DNA of 64,000 nt from Mesonia phycicola. Lineage in GTDB: Bacteria > Bacteroidota > Bacteroidia > Flavobacteriales > Flavobacteriaceae. Shown here one piece after another: positions 1 to 9,869 of this stretch. Every line of letters starts with the position of its first letter. The first letter of the stretch is position 1. Under the pieces are notes generated by a model. It saw nothing but the letters and a program-made list of their open reading frames with translations, was not told where the DNA came from and ran no database searches. Location of the stretch: assembly GCF_900141885.1 (NCBI RefSeq), contig NZ_FQYY01000006.1:229691-293690 (forward strand), in the 5' to 3' direction. A program made the position numbers and the translations under genes.

Positions 1-1242
1 GTTTACAGAAATTTTATTGTCAATACCCATTTCTTTTCCTTCATAAACTTCAATAATACGTTTGTAAAACGGAAGTGAAGCAGGAGTGATGGCTACTGTT
101 TTACCTTGCTCCGGAATATAGATACCACCAATTTGATCGTGATTCCAATTCATTCTTGGAGAAGGAAAAATTCTAGGGTCTGTTTTACCTGCAGGGTCTA
201 TAATTTTTGTTATAGAAGCTACATTCGGGTGATTTTTAAATTTCTGTATAGCTTCTTCAGACAAAGAGATAAACCTATATTGTCTTTCTGCTTGATTATA
301 CCAAGCCACACCATCTGTAATACCGTAGCGTTGTGCTAAATTTTTTAAATCAAAACCTTGACCTTTACCTTGTACAATGTAAGAGTATTGAGGTTTAGCT
401 CTCTCTGGTAACACCAATGGTTCATTGTTAATATAGATTTTTCCGTCAACAATTTTTAAAGAATCTCCTGGTATACCAACAGCTCTTTTTACGTAGTTAG
501 ATTTTTTATCTATAGGTTTTTGGTAATGTTTACCGGAACGGTCAAAAAACTTTCTAACTGTATCTACAGGCCAGTTAAAAACCACAATATCATTACGTTC
601 TATTTTTTCAAACCCTGGAAATCTAAAATAAGGAAGCTCTGGCCAATTAGTATAAGATTTTATACCTAAAACAGGTATTGTATCATGTACCATTGGAAAA
701 GAAACCGTAGTTTTTGGAGCTCTTGCTCCGTAATGAAACTTACTTACAAATAAAAAATCACCTACTAATAACGTTTTTTCTAAAGATGAAGTAGGTATAG
801 TAAATGGCTGTATAAAATACGTATGCACAATAGTAGCGGCAACTACAGCAAATAAAATAGAACTTACCCATTCACCAACTTCTGTTCTAGGTTTTAAACT
901 TCTTTCTTCAATATAAGAAACTTCTTGGGTGTAGTTAATATAGTACAAATAGAAACCTAAAGTTAATATAGTAAGCCAAGTATCTAATTTAGTGTGTTTA
1001 CCAAAACTTCTAGCAGTTTCTACCCAAATTACAGGAAACATAATTAGGTTAACAATAGGTATAAATAGTAAGATAGTCCACCACCAAGGTCTATTGATGA
1101 TTTTCATGAGAACTACTGCGTTATAAATAGGAATAATAGCTTCCCAAGCCTGTCTTCCTGCTTTTTTATAAAGCTTCCAAGTACCTGCCGCATGAATTAC
1201 TTGAACTACTAAAAAAAATATAAACCACTGAGTAAACGTCAT
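1..1242 (-). CDS. lepB: signal peptidase I (3' end cut by window edge)
   Basis: Membrane serine protease that removes signal peptides from exported proteins. Reading leftwards from the ATG at 1240-1242, the frame stays open to the window edge, so the C-terminus is missing. The N-terminus has several hydrophobic segments, longer than in E. coli LepB, as is usual in Bacteroidota. The catalytic serine motif reads PTSSLEKT (about nt 770-800) and the catalytic lysine lies in YVKRAVGIPGD (about nt 470-505), with a further conserved block near NWNHDQIGGIY (about nt 120-155). It lies 51 bp downstream of dapB on the same strand, in the usual flavobacterial order parA-parB-DUF5683-dapB-lepB. Identification rests on the Ser and Lys boxes and their spacing. 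Confidence 0.93.
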   Translation of the reverse strand, partial: MTFTQWFIFFLVVQVIHAAGTWKLYKKAGRQAWEAIIPIYNAVVLMKIINRPWWWTILLFIPIVNLIMFPVIWVETARSFGKHTKLDTWLTILTLGFYLYYINYTQEVSYIEERSLKPRTEVGEWVSSILFAVVAATIVHTYFIQPFTIPTSSLEKTLLVGDFLFVSKFHYGARAPKTTVSFPMVHDTIPVLGIKSYTNWPELPYFRFPGFEKIERNDIVVFNWPVDTVRKFFDRSGKHYQKPIDKKSNYVKRAVGIPGDSLKIVDGKIYINNEPLVLPERAKPQYSYIVQGKGQGFDLKNLAQRYGITDGVAWYNQAERQYRFISLSEEAIQKFKNHPNVASITKIIDPAGKTDPRIFPSPRMNWNHDQIGGIYIPEQGKTVAITPASLPFYKRIIEVYEGKEMGIDNKISVN

Positions 1243-1293
1243 TTCTTGTATTGTTTATTTTATAAGTACGTATAAAAAGATTTTTGTTACAGA

Positions 1294-2004
1294 TTATAAA
1301 TCTAAAACATCTTTCATAGTAAATACTCCATTTTTATTTTTAATCCATTCTGAAGCAATTACGGCACCTAAAGCAAAACCTTCTCTAGAGTGTGCGGTAT
1401 GCTTTATTTCAATTTCATCAATTTCTGAAGAATATTTAATAGTGTGGGTACCTGGTACTTCATCTTCTCTTTTAGCAACCACAGGGATTGTTTTAGAATC
1501 TACCTTCTCTTGGTTTTCTATAAGTTTCCAGTCTGTTTTGCTAGTGTTTTCTAGAATACCTTTGGTTAAAGTGATAGCTGTACCGCTAGGTTTGTCTAAT
1601 TTTTTAGTGTGATGTATTTCTTCTACTTCTACATCATACTCGTTAAACTTGCTCATCATTTTTGCAAGTTTATTATTTAATTCAAAAAATAAATTAACTC
1701 CTAAACTAAAATTAGATCCGTAGATAAAAGCAGCGTTATTAGCTTTACAGATAGAAACTGCTTCGTCGTATTTTTCTAACCAACCAGTTGTACCACATAT
1801 TACAGGTACATTTTCTTTAAAACAAGTAGTAATATTGTTAAAAGCCGCTGTTGGAATACTAAAATCTATGGCAACTTCTGCTTTTTTAAGTTCGGTAATA
1901 TTTATAGGTTCTGAAGTTTTGTAAACTATTTCGTGACCTCTTTCAATAGCAATTCGTTCAATGGTCTTTCCCATTCTTCCGTATCCTAAAATTGCAATTT
2001 TCAT
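1294..2004 (-). CDS. dapB: 4-hydroxy-tetrahydrodipicolinate reductase
   Basis: Cytoplasmic NAD(P)H-dependent reductase of the diaminopimelate/lysine pathway; it makes tetrahydrodipicolinate. The N-terminal Rossmann motif GYGRMG is at residues 7-12 and GTTGW at 71-75. The catalytic segment HHTKKLDKPSGTA is at 131-143; H131 and K135 match E. coli H159 and K163 in the known HHxxK arrangement. At 236 aa it is shorter than the E. coli enzyme (273 aa), as is common in Bacteroidota. The gene starts 2 bp after the stop of the DUF5683 gene, so it is probably co-transcribed with parAB and feeds peptidoglycan and lysine synthesis. Confidence 0.96.
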   Translation of the reverse strand: MKIAILGYGRMGKTIERIAIERGHEIVYKTSEPINITELKKAEVAIDFSIPTAAFNNITTCFKENVPVICGTTGWLEKYDEAVSICKANNAAFIYGSNFSLGVNLFFELNNKLAKMMSKFNEYDVEVEEIHHTKKLDKPSGTAITLTKGILENTSKTDWKLIENQEKVDSKTIPVVAKREDEVPGTHTIKYSSEIDEIEIKHTAHSREGFALGAVIASEWIKNKNGVFTMKDVLDL

Positions 2005-2006
2005 AT

Positions 2007-2588
2007 TTAAAATTTTATATTTAGAGACAAGCCAAAATTTGCTTCTCCAGTGAATTGGTTATAATCAAAACTTGGGTTTAATGTAAGATCGTTGCTTACA
2101 TTAAATTGTTGTAAATGCGCATCTACATTGGCATCTACTATATTTAAAATGTAAATAGCTGCTGTTACTAAGAGAGTAAGTTCTTTATTACTCTGAAATT
2201 GTTCTTGTGCATCTATTAAACTATCATCACTTAACAGATCTTGAAACTCATCATCATTATAACCTGCTAATCTTCTTTTATACGCATCTCTATAACGGTG
2301 GTATTGATCGTTATTATAAATGTAAATAGCCACACTTGTACCAATAGCACCATATACTATAGGTAATTTCCAATAGCGTTTATTATAAATTTGACCTAAA
2401 CCAGGAAATATAGCAGAATAAAACGCAGCTTTTGCAGGCGCTAGAGGGTTATACTCTTTAAAATCACCTTGATTTTCATTTACTTGAGCAATATTATCTG
2501 TACGAAATGCTAAAGTATCTTTTTCTTGAGCACTTAATTGAAAGATAGAAAAAGTAATGAATAGAACAATTATGATTTTATGCTTCAC
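2007..2588 (-). CDS. DUF5683 membrane protein
   Basis: Exported or membrane protein of 193 aa with an N-terminal signal peptide (residues 1-20, ending near LSAQ). The conserved core is LAPAKAAFYSAIFPGLGQIY followed by NKRYWKLPIVYGAIG, a hydrophobic hairpin and then YHRYRDAYKRRLAG. This pattern is typical of the Bacteroidota DUF5683 family, whose function is not established. A second hydrophobic segment lies near residues 140-155. The gene overlaps the end of parB by 11 bp and lies 2 bp before dapB, so it belongs to the same transcription unit. The context suggests an envelope role, but no mechanism can be read from the sequence. Confidence 0.85.
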   Translation of the reverse strand: MKHKIIIVLFITFSIFQLSAQEKDTLAFRTDNIAQVNENQGDFKEYNPLAPAKAAFYSAIFPGLGQIYNKRYWKLPIVYGAIGTSVAIYIYNNDQYHRYRDAYKRRLAGYNDDEFQDLLSDDSLIDAQEQFQSNKELTLLVTAAIYILNIVDANVDAHLQQFNVSNDLTLNPSFDYNQFTGEANFGLSLNIKF

Positions 2589-3486
2589 CTTCTATGAGTT
2601 TTTGTAGACGTTTAAAGTCTTCTTCAGAAGAAAACGGAATAATTAGTTTTCCATTGCCTTTTTTGCTAACTTTTACATCAACTTTTGCTCCAAAATATTC
2701 TGAGAAATTTTTTAATGACGAATTAATTTCTGAAGGTATACTTGGTGTTGTATTTTTTTTATTGACAGATGCTTTGCCATTTTTTTGATAAGATCTTACC
2801 AGTTGTTCTGTATCTCTTACAGATAAAGATGCCTGAATTATTTTTTCGTAAATATTTAATTGTACATCTGGGTCTTCAACATTAATAAGAGCTCTACCGT
2901 GCCCCATAGATAAGAAGCCGTCACGCATACCTGTTTGAATAATAGGATCTAATTTTAGCAACCTAAGGTAATTGGCAATAGTAGATCTATTTTTACCAAT
3001 ACGCTCACTCATTTGTTCTTGAGTTAAATCTATTTCGTCTATTAAACGTTGGTAAGAAAGTGCAATTTCTATAGGGTCTAAATCTTGACGTTGTATATTT
3101 TCTACTAACGCCATTTCTAGAGACTCTTGATCGTTAGCTATTCTTATGTAAGCAGGTACAGTTTTTAAACCTACTATTTTAGAAGCTCTATAACGACGCT
3201 CACCAGATACTAATTGGTATTTGTTAAAATCTATTTTTCTAACAGTTATGGGCTGAATTACACCTAGCTCTTTAATAGAAGTAGCTAATTCTTTTAAAGC
3301 ATCTTCATTAAAGCTTGTTCTTGGCTGAAAAGGGTTAACCTCAATAGCTTCTAGCTCTAATTCTACAATATTGCCTACCACTTTATCTGCATTTTTATCT
3401 TTTGCAGATTTAATGTCATTATCTGGATCTTTTAATAATGCAGAGAGACCACGACCTAGTGCTTGCTTTTTTGTTGCCTTCGCCAT
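2578..3486 (-). CDS. parB: chromosome partitioning protein ParB
   Basis: CTPase and DNA-binding protein that loads on parS sites and helps to segregate the origin together with ParA. The N-terminal clamp domain contains GERRYRA (residues 95-101) and the ENIQRQDLDPIE block (129-140). The helix-turn-helix is at about 155-176 (LTQEQMSERIGKNRSTIANY). The basic C-terminal region (about 245-302) is the dimerisation domain. It lies 6 bp downstream of parA. I saw no perfect parS palindrome in the window, so the loading sites must be elsewhere or diverged. Confidence 0.96.
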   Translation of the reverse strand: MAKATKKQALGRGLSALLKDPDNDIKSAKDKNADKVVGNIVELELEAIEVNPFQPRTSFNEDALKELATSIKELGVIQPITVRKIDFNKYQLVSGERRYRASKIVGLKTVPAYIRIANDQESLEMALVENIQRQDLDPIEIALSYQRLIDEIDLTQEQMSERIGKNRSTIANYLRLLKLDPIIQTGMRDGFLSMGHGRALINVEDPDVQLNIYEKIIQASLSVRDTEQLVRSYQKNGKASVNKKNTTPSIPSEINSSLKNFSEYFGAKVDVKVSKKGNGKLIIPFSSEEDFKRLQKLIEGEA

Positions 3487-3492
3487 ATATGC

Positions 3493-4260
3493 TTAACTAT
3501 TTTTCTTTATAATTTCTTCAGCTAAACTCAAGTAATTATTAGCACCCTTACTACTAGCATCATAATTAATAATACTTTCACCATAACTAGGGGCTTCACT
3601 TAGTCTAACGTTACGTTGAATAATGGTTTTGAATACCATTTCTTCAAAATGCTTTGTAACTTCATCTACTACTTGATTAGATAATCTAAGGCGAGAATCG
3701 TACATGGTTAATAATAAACCTTCTATATCTAAATTAGCATTGTGAATTTTTTGAACGCTTTTTATGGTGTTAAGTAATTTACCTAAACCTTCTAAAGCAA
3801 AGTATTCACATTGAATAGGGATAATAACAGAGTCTGCTGCGGTTAATGCATTAAGAGTAAGTAAACCTAAAGAAGGAGCACAATCTATCAAAATATAGTC
3901 ATACTTTTCTTTTAGATGTACTATCGCTTTTTTAAGCATAGATTCTCTCTGTTCTTGATCTACTAATTCAATTTCTATAGCTACTAAGTCTATATGAGCA
4001 GGAATTATATCTAAATTTGGAGAATCTGTAGCAATTATAGCATCATCTGCTTTTAGCGTATGTTCTAAAAGTTGATATGTGCCAGCTTCTACAGTTTCTA
4101 CATCTATCCCTAAACCAGAACTTGCATTTGCTTGCGGATCTGCGTCTATTAATAGTACTTTTTTCTCTAATACACCTAGCGCTGCAGCTAAGTTAACAGA
4201 GGTAGTGGTTTTACCAACTCCTCCTTTTTGATTAGCAATTGCAATGATTTTACCCATCAA
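3493..4260 (-). CDS. parA: chromosome partitioning ATPase ParA
   Basis: ParA/Soj-type ATPase of 255 aa that forms DNA-bound dimers and moves ParB-parS complexes. The deviant Walker A motif KGGVGKTT is at residues 12-19 and DADPQANAS follows at about 40-48. The Walker B region is YDYILIDCAPSLG. The protein begins Met-Met, so the start could be either codon; the second leaves the usual GKIIAIANQKGG beginning. No N-terminal DNA-binding extension is present, as in other chromosomal ParA proteins. First gene of the parA-parB-DUF5683-dapB-lepB series. Confidence 0.96.
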   Translation of the reverse strand: MMGKIIAIANQKGGVGKTTTSVNLAAALGVLEKKVLLIDADPQANASSGLGIDVETVEAGTYQLLEHTLKADDAIIATDSPNLDIIPAHIDLVAIEIELVDQEQRESMLKKAIVHLKEKYDYILIDCAPSLGLLTLNALTAADSVIIPIQCEYFALEGLGKLLNTIKSVQKIHNANLDIEGLLLTMYDSRLRLSNQVVDEVTKHFEEMVFKTIIQRNVRLSEAPSYGESIINYDASSKGANNYLSLAEEIIKKNS

Positions 4261-4357
4261 GAATTTTTAGATTTAGATGGTAAAAATACAATTTATTATA
4301 CCAATTAAAAATGCTAAAAGAAATTACTTATAGTTGTTTTTTAACAATGGGTAATAA

Positions 4358-5239
4358 TTACTTGTTTTTCTTTTTTCTAATCATTTCTTCTAACATGTCC
4401 CACATTTCAGATGGTATGTCTTCTAGTAGATTAAATTGACCTGCGCCTTTAAGCCACTCACCTCCATCTATGGTGATAACTTCCCCATTAACGTATGCAG
4501 AAAAATCTGAAACTAAATAGGCTGCTAAGTTGGCAAGTTCTTGGTGTTCTCCCACACGTTTTAATGGTACTTTTTGTGCTAAATCAAACTTTTCTTTTAA
4601 ATTACCAGGCAATAATCTGTCCCAAGCACCTTTGGTAGGGAATGGTCCTGGTGCTACGGCATTAAACCTAATTCCGTATTTAGCCCATTCTACAGCTAAA
4701 GAACGCGTCATTGCTAAAACTCCTGCTTTTGCTGTTGCAGATGGTACTACGTATGCAGAACCCGTCCAGGCGTAGGTTGTAACAATATTTAAAACTGTTT
4801 TATTGGTTTCTTTTTGGTCTATCCAATGTTTACCAAATGCTAAGGTGCAATTTTTACTTCCTTTTAAAACAATATCTATAATAGTGTCAAATGCATTGGC
4901 AGAAAGTCTTTCTGTTGGTGATATAAAATTACCAGCAGCATTGTTTAAAAGTATATCTACGCTTCCCATTTGTTTAATGGCCTCGTCTCTCATTTGCTTT
5001 ACTTCTTCATAAAGTCTTACATCACATTGAATAGCAAAACATTTACCACCTGTTTCTTCTTCTAGTTCTTTAACGGTAGTTTGTAGCTTTTCTAAATTTC
5101 TACTAGTTATAGCAACTTGCGCTCCTAGTTCTAAGAAGTATTTAGTCATTGCTTTACCTAAACCACTACCACCACCAGTTACTACAATATTTTTATTTTT
5201 AAGTGCGTCGTCACGCAACATTTTAGCTTGAAAATTCAT
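4358..5239 (-). CDS. SDR oxidoreductase, 2,4-dienoyl-CoA reductase-like
   Basis: Short-chain dehydrogenase of 293 aa. The cofactor loop TGGGSGLGKA is at residues 21-30 and the NNAAGN motif at 99-104. Y156, S167 and K171 have the +11 and +15 spacing of Tyr199, Ser210 and Lys214 in animal 2,4-dienoyl-CoA reductase (DECR), rather than the usual SDR YxxxK. The APGPFPTKGAWDRL segment is also DECR-like. The likely role is reduction of 2,4-dienoyl-CoA in beta-oxidation of polyunsaturated acyl chains. A trans-2-enoyl-CoA reductase is the alternative. It lies 97 bp upstream of parA on the same strand and is functionally unrelated to it. Confidence 0.85.
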   Translation of the reverse strand: MNFQAKMLRDDALKNKNIVVTGGGSGLGKAMTKYFLELGAQVAITSRNLEKLQTTVKELEEETGGKCFAIQCDVRLYEEVKQMRDEAIKQMGSVDILLNNAAGNFISPTERLSANAFDTIIDIVLKGSKNCTLAFGKHWIDQKETNKTVLNIVTTYAWTGSAYVVPSATAKAGVLAMTRSLAVEWAKYGIRFNAVAPGPFPTKGAWDRLLPGNLKEKFDLAQKVPLKRVGEHQELANLAAYLVSDFSAYVNGEVITIDGGEWLKGAGQFNLLEDIPSEMWDMLEEMIRKKKNK

Positions 5240-5383
5240 GGATCTTAGTTTTTTTTAAATATACTTTCTTTTTCAGAAAAAATAAGACGTATAAATGAAA
5301 AATTATCAGTGAATAGCAATAGCATCTCAGCTTTGTTTAGTAACAAGTAGTGTATGTAATCGTTGTAATAATAAAGCGTATCT

Positions 5384-6256
5384 ATGAAAAATTTATTATT
5401 TACTATTTTCTTTACTTCTTTCGTAGTTTTTTCACAAGAAAGAAAAGAGCCAGTAATTATTCCATTTCAATTAACTCCTAACGGACATATATTGATAAAT
5501 GCTAAAGTGAATGGGGTAGAAGGGAAGTTTATTTTTGATACTGGAGCAGGGATGAATCTTTTAATAAAAAAGTTTGCAGATAAAATTTCAGATTTAGAAA
5601 AAACACACCACTTTCATACAGGGCATCGTGCAACAGGAGAAGAGATTATGAGTGATATATGGAATTCTAAACTTATTGAGATTTCAGATTTTAAATTTAA
5701 AAAAGACGTATGTGCAGTTTATGATTTAGATTTTCCTATAGATGGATTAATCTCTCTAACTCCATTTGTAAATACCCCTTTAACAATAGATTTTAAGAAA
5801 AAACAATTGGTGGTAGAGACTGCTGAATCTGTAAATAAAAGAGTAGCAGCAGCAGATTTTGAAATGCCTATTAAAGTACATTATGATAAAGGGATAACTG
5901 TAGCGATTGCTACAAATGTAACCTTGAACGACCAGCTTTCTTTATTAGTGAATTTAGATAGTGGTGCGGGTTCTGGAGTTTTTAGATTTAATGCTCGTTA
6001 TTTAGAAAGTCTTGCAATTGACACTCTAAGTACAGAGGTACAAGTTAGAGCAAGTATGTTTAAACCAGAGCATAGTAATAAGTTTTACTTTACTAAGTTG
6101 AATAAATTGAGTACTGCTAAAAACCAAACAGAAATAAATAATGTGAAGGCTCAGTTTATTACAGGTTTAATTCACGAAGGTATTATGGGAATTGATTGGA
6201 TAGGAGAAATTATCACTATAGATCTGCAAGGGCAAAGATTGGTTGTACAGAAATAA
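5384..6256 (+). CDS. exported retropepsin-like aspartic protease
   Basis: Protein of 290 aa with a signal peptide (residues 1-18, cleavage near VFSQ). Two aspartic-protease signatures are present, DTGAG at 52-56 and DSGAG at 192-196, each preceded by a hydrophobic strand (GKFIF and LLVNL). This gives a complete two-lobed single-chain pepsin-like arrangement. Conserved GLI and GIDWIG segments later in the chain fit the family. No PDZ domain or sorting tail is seen. It probably acts in the periplasm and its substrate is unknown. It stands alone and converges on the mutase operon, with a shared hairpin terminator at 6262-6290. Confidence 0.82.
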   Translation: MKNLLFTIFFTSFVVFSQERKEPVIIPFQLTPNGHILINAKVNGVEGKFIFDTGAGMNLLIKKFADKISDLEKTHHFHTGHRATGEEIMSDIWNSKLIEISDFKFKKDVCAVYDLDFPIDGLISLTPFVNTPLTIDFKKKQLVVETAESVNKRVAAADFEMPIKVHYDKGITVAIATNVTLNDQLSLLVNLDSGAGSGVFRFNARYLESLAIDTLSTEVQVRASMFKPEHSNKFYFTKLNKLSTAKNQTEINNVKAQFITGLIHEGIMGIDWIGEIITIDLQGQRLVVQK

Positions 6257-6260
6257 GATA

Positions 6261-6305
6261 ACTTCCTCTATAATTTAAATATAGAGGAAGGTGATTACTT
6301 TTTTT
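6261..6305. terminator. bidirectional hairpin terminator
   Basis: Perfect 11-bp stem CTTCCTCTATA (6262-6272) / TATAGAGGAAG (6280-6290) with a 7-nt loop. It lies between two convergent genes (ending at 6256 and 6304) and is followed by a T-run on the + strand at about 6298-6305. Confidence 0.7.
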
Positions 6306-8430
6306 ATTCTACAGAATCAATTAAAATTTCTAAAATTTGAATAGCAGCATCGCTAATTTTAGTTCCTGGACCAAAAACAGCAACAGCACCTGCATCAAAC
6401 AAGTATTGATAATCTGCAGAAGGGATAACACCACCTACAATTACCATAATATCTTCTCGTCCATAATTTTTTAGCTCTTCAATTACTTGAGGTACTAAAG
6501 TTTTATGTCCAGCTGCAAGAGATGAAACCCCTAAGATATGTACATCATTTTCTACCGCTTGTTTAGCCGCTTCTTTTGGTGTTTGAAACAACGGACCAAT
6601 ATCTACATCAAAACCAACATCGGCATAACCTGTAGCTACTACTTTTGCACCACGATCGTGACCATCTTGCCCCATTTTAGCAATCATAATTCTTGGCCTT
6701 CTTCCTTCTAATTCAGCAAATTGATTTGCTAATTCTTGTGCTTTTTTAAACGATTTGTCATCTTTAATTTCTTTACTATACACACCGCTAAAAGATTTGG
6801 TTTGTGCTTTATGTCTGCCATAAATTTTTTCTAAAGCTATACTAATTTCACCAATACTGGCTCTAGCTTTAGCAGCATTAACGGCTAGTTCTAATAAATT
6901 ATCAGTTTTATTTTTGGCAGCTTTAGTTAATTTATTTAATGCTTCTTCAACTTTTTCATTATTTCTACTAGATTTAATTTCTTCCAACCTAGCAATTTGT
7001 TGCTTACGTACGGTTTGGTTATCTACCTCAAGCGTAACAATAGGGTCTTCTTTTTCTCTTCGGTATTTGTTAACACCTACAATTACATCTTGGTTACTGT
7101 CTATTCTAGCTTGTTTTCTAGCTGCAGCTTCTTCAATTCTAAGTTTTGGGATTCCTTTTTCTATAGCTTTGGTCATTCCGCCCAATTCTTCAACCTCTTC
7201 AATTAGTTTCCAAGCTTTTTGCGCAATTTCATCAGTTAATTTTTCAACGTAATAGCTACCAGCCCAAGGGTCTACTGTTTTGGTGATATCTGTTTCGTCT
7301 TGTAAATATAGTTGTGTGTTTCTAGCAATTCTAGCAGAAAAATCTGTTGGTAAAGCAATAGCTTCATCTAAAGCATTTGTGTGTAAACTTTGCGTACCTC
7401 CAAATGCAGCAGCAGAAGCTTCAATACAAGTTCTAGCTACGTTATTAAAAGGATCTTGCTCTGTTAAGCTCCAACCGCTAGTTTGGCAATGAGTTCTTAA
7501 TGAAAGTGATTTTTGGTTTTTTGGGTTAAATTGCTTTACCAATTTTGCCCATAACATTCTGCCTGCACGCATTTTAGCAATTTCCATAAAATGATTCATT
7601 CCAATAGCCCAGAAAAAAGAAAGGCGAGGGGCAAAGCTATCTATATCCATCCCGGCAGCTAGACCTTTTCTTATATATTCTAATCCGTCAGCTAGTGTGT
7701 ATGCTAGTTCAATATCACAAGTGGCACCAGCTTCTTGCATATGATATCCAGAAATACTAATGCTATTAAAACGAGGCATTTTGTTGGAAGTATATTCAAA
7801 AATATCTGAGATAATTTTCATGGATGGGCTAGGTGGGTAAATGTATGTATTACGCACCATAAACTCTTTAAGGATATCGTTTTGAATGGTTCCTGATAGT
7901 TGTTCTGGTTTTACACCTTGCTCTTCTGCAGCAACAATATAAAATGCCATGATAGGTAAAACTGCTCCGTTCATGGTCATAGAAACTGACATTTTATCAA
8001 GCGGTATTTGATCAAAAAGAATTTTCATGTCTTCTACCGAGTCTATGGCAACTCCTGCTTTACCAACATCTCCCACCACACGTTCGTGATCACTATCATA
8101 ACCACGATGTGTTGCTAAATCAAAAGCTACAGAAAGTCCTTTTTGTCCTGCGGCTAAATTTCTTCTGTAAAAAGCATTACTTTCTTCTGCGGTAGAAAAC
8201 CCAGCGTATTGCCTAATTGTCCAAGGTCTACGTACATACATAGTAGAGTAAGGGCCACGTAAAAAAGGAGAAATTCCTGCTGCAAAATTTAGATGTTCTA
8301 AATCTTTTGTGTCTTCTGCAGAATAAAACTTTTTTAGTTTAATTTTTTCTGCGGTAGAAAAAGTTTCTGAAGAAGAAGTTTTATTGTCTGAATTTTGAAG
8401 TTGTATATGTTGAACGTCTTTTCTTGACAT
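6304..8430 (-). CDS. scpA: methylmalonyl-CoA mutase, large (catalytic) subunit
   Basis: Adenosylcobalamin-dependent enzyme of 708 aa that interconverts methylmalonyl-CoA and succinyl-CoA in propionate metabolism. The N-terminal half is the substrate-binding TIM barrel ([33 protein letters not shown]). The C-terminal B12 domain begins near residue 578 and carries DGHDRG at 589-594, which includes the DxHxxG cobalt-ligand motif (H591), then SSLAAG (about 636-641) and GG at 666-667. The start lies 62 bp after the end of the small-subunit gene. The two subunits are expected to form a heterodimer. Confidence 0.96.
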   Translation of the reverse strand: MSRKDVQHIQLQNSDNKTSSSETFSTAEKIKLKKFYSAEDTKDLEHLNFAAGISPFLRGPYSTMYVRRPWTIRQYAGFSTAEESNAFYRRNLAAGQKGLSVAFDLATHRGYDSDHERVVGDVGKAGVAIDSVEDMKILFDQIPLDKMSVSMTMNGAVLPIMAFYIVAAEEQGVKPEQLSGTIQNDILKEFMVRNTYIYPPSPSMKIISDIFEYTSNKMPRFNSISISGYHMQEAGATCDIELAYTLADGLEYIRKGLAAGMDIDSFAPRLSFFWAIGMNHFMEIAKMRAGRMLWAKLVKQFNPKNQKSLSLRTHCQTSGWSLTEQDPFNNVARTCIEASAAAFGGTQSLHTNALDEAIALPTDFSARIARNTQLYLQDETDITKTVDPWAGSYYVEKLTDEIAQKAWKLIEEVEELGGMTKAIEKGIPKLRIEEAAARKQARIDSNQDVIVGVNKYRREKEDPIVTLEVDNQTVRKQQIARLEEIKSSRNNEKVEEALNKLTKAAKNKTDNLLELAVNAAKARASIGEISIALEKIYGRHKAQTKSFSGVYSKEIKDDKSFKKAQELANQFAELEGRRPRIMIAKMGQDGHDRGAKVVATGYADVGFDVDIGPLFQTPKEAAKQAVENDVHILGVSSLAAGHKTLVPQVIEELKNYGREDIMVIVGGVIPSADYQYLFDAGAVAVFGPGTKISDAAIQILEILIDSVE

Positions 8431-8492
8431 GTTCTTGATTTGTTTTAGAGTTTTACATCAACCTAAATTTATTTTAGGTTCTCATTCTACTA

Positions 8493-9869
8493 TTATTCTT
8501 TTTTTAAACGCTCTTGTTCATTTTTCTCTGCAAGTCTTTTTTGAATAATAGGGATAATCAATGTTTTTCTACTTTCTTTTAAAAGAAAAGGGTCTTTCTC
8601 TAAATCACCTTTCATTTTATCTTCCATATTTTGATACTTATTAGTACCAACTAATATTTTTTCTACTTTATTAAACTGTGCTTCTTCTTTATTTGCTTGT
8701 TCTTTTATTTTTCTCTGAATGGTGCCTTCTATTAAAGAGGTGATCCAGCCGCCAGCTTTTTCTATATCTTTAAATATATCTAAAGCTTTTTCTGCTAATT
8801 GAGTTGTAATTTCTTCTATATAATAGCTTCCTTCGCTAGCATTTGCTACTTTATCAAAATAGCTTTCTTTTTTAAGAACTAGAAGCTGATTGCGGGCTAT
8901 TCTTCTTCCAAAATCATTATCGTGGTGATAAATTTCATCGTAAGCAACATTGCAAACCCAATTTGCTCCTCCTAAAATAGCACTCATACTTTCTGTTGTG
9001 GTACGTAACATATTTACATTATAATCGTAAATAGTTTTATTACGTTTGGTAGGGTAGGCTAGAATATCTATCTCTTCTGAAATTTGATAAACTTTAGCCA
9101 AGCTAGCATATAATTGCCTTAATGCTTTTAGTTTAGCAATTTCAAAAAAGTAGTTAGAGCCTGTAGTAACTTTAAAAGTAGGTTTAAAGTTTTTTAATTG
9201 TTCTGGTGATTTTTTATTTAAATAGTTTAAATATTCGTTTACGTGTGACAACGCATAGGCTAGTTGCTGTACTATATTGGCACCAGCATTTTGGTAAATA
9301 GAAGTGTCTATACTAATTGTAGTAGAAACTATATTATTTAGCAGAATAAAGTTATCTAAAATTTTAAAATCTTCTTGTTGGTTAGAAAACCAATTTCCGG
9401 TTGCAGAAAGATGACCAACTATATCTATACTTACAGAAACTTGATGTTTCTTGTTTTTTAAAAATTCTCTAAGTTGTAGAGGAGTTTCTGGAGATAAAAA
9501 TTGAAAATCGAGAAAAATGGGTGTTTTCTCTAAATCGATTTCGGTAAGTAGGTTTGATAAATTAATCTCAGAAGAGGGGATAATTAACCAAAGAGCTTCT
9601 GCTCCTTTTTTTAAACTTTCTAAAAGTTGTTGACTTGTAGTTTTTGAGTTTATTACAAATTGCTCTGTAATATACCAATTAGTAGGGTTTGCAGGAGCGT
9701 GATTTTTGGTGAAATTTTCTTGATGATAAAACGGTTTTACATCTATCCCTTCATCTGTATGAAAAATTAGACTTTCATAGGCTGCACCTTTCAAATCTAC
9801 CTGAATTTTTTGTTTCCATTCTTTTTCAGAAACTTCAGTAAAATCTTCAAATAGTTTTTTAGTCATCAT
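8493..9869 (-). CDS. mutA: methylmalonyl-CoA mutase, small subunit
   Basis: Partner subunit of 458 aa that resembles the TIM-barrel part of methylmalonyl-CoA mutase, with matching segments such as RRIARNQLLVLKKESYFDKV and EGSYYIEEIT (compare the large subunit's [17 protein letters not shown] and [10 protein letters not shown]). It ends soon after residue 440 and has no cobalamin-binding domain, whereas the classical Propionibacterium small subunit is longer and keeps a degenerate one. Its role is therefore structural. The stop of the FtsB-like gene abuts its start with no gap, which indicates one mRNA. Confidence 0.9.
   Translation of the reverse strand: MMTKKLFEDFTEVSEKEWKQKIQVDLKGAAYESLIFHTDEGIDVKPFYHQENFTKNHAPANPTNWYITEQFVINSKTTSQQLLESLKKGAEALWLIIPSSEINLSNLLTEIDLEKTPIFLDFQFLSPETPLQLREFLKNKKHQVSVSIDIVGHLSATGNWFSNQQEDFKILDNFILLNNIVSTTISIDTSIYQNAGANIVQQLAYALSHVNEYLNYLNKKSPEQLKNFKPTFKVTTGSNYFFEIAKLKALRQLYASLAKVYQISEEIDILAYPTKRNKTIYDYNVNMLRTTTESMSAILGGANWVCNVAYDEIYHHDNDFGRRIARNQLLVLKKESYFDKVANASEGSYYIEEITTQLAEKALDIFKDIEKAGGWITSLIEGTIQRKIKEQANKEEAQFNKVEKILVGTNKYQNMEDKMKGDLEKDPFLLKESRKTLIIPIIQKRLAEKNEQERLKKE

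Noticed and set aside
106..339. 77-aa + strand frame inside lepB
   Set aside because: Antisense to lepB, which has its catalytic motifs in frame across the whole stretch.
2578..4357. search for a parS site around parAB
   Set aside because: No palindrome resembling TGTTTCACGTGAAACA was seen near parAB or elsewhere in the window; short TGTTTCAC-like pieces lack the second arm.
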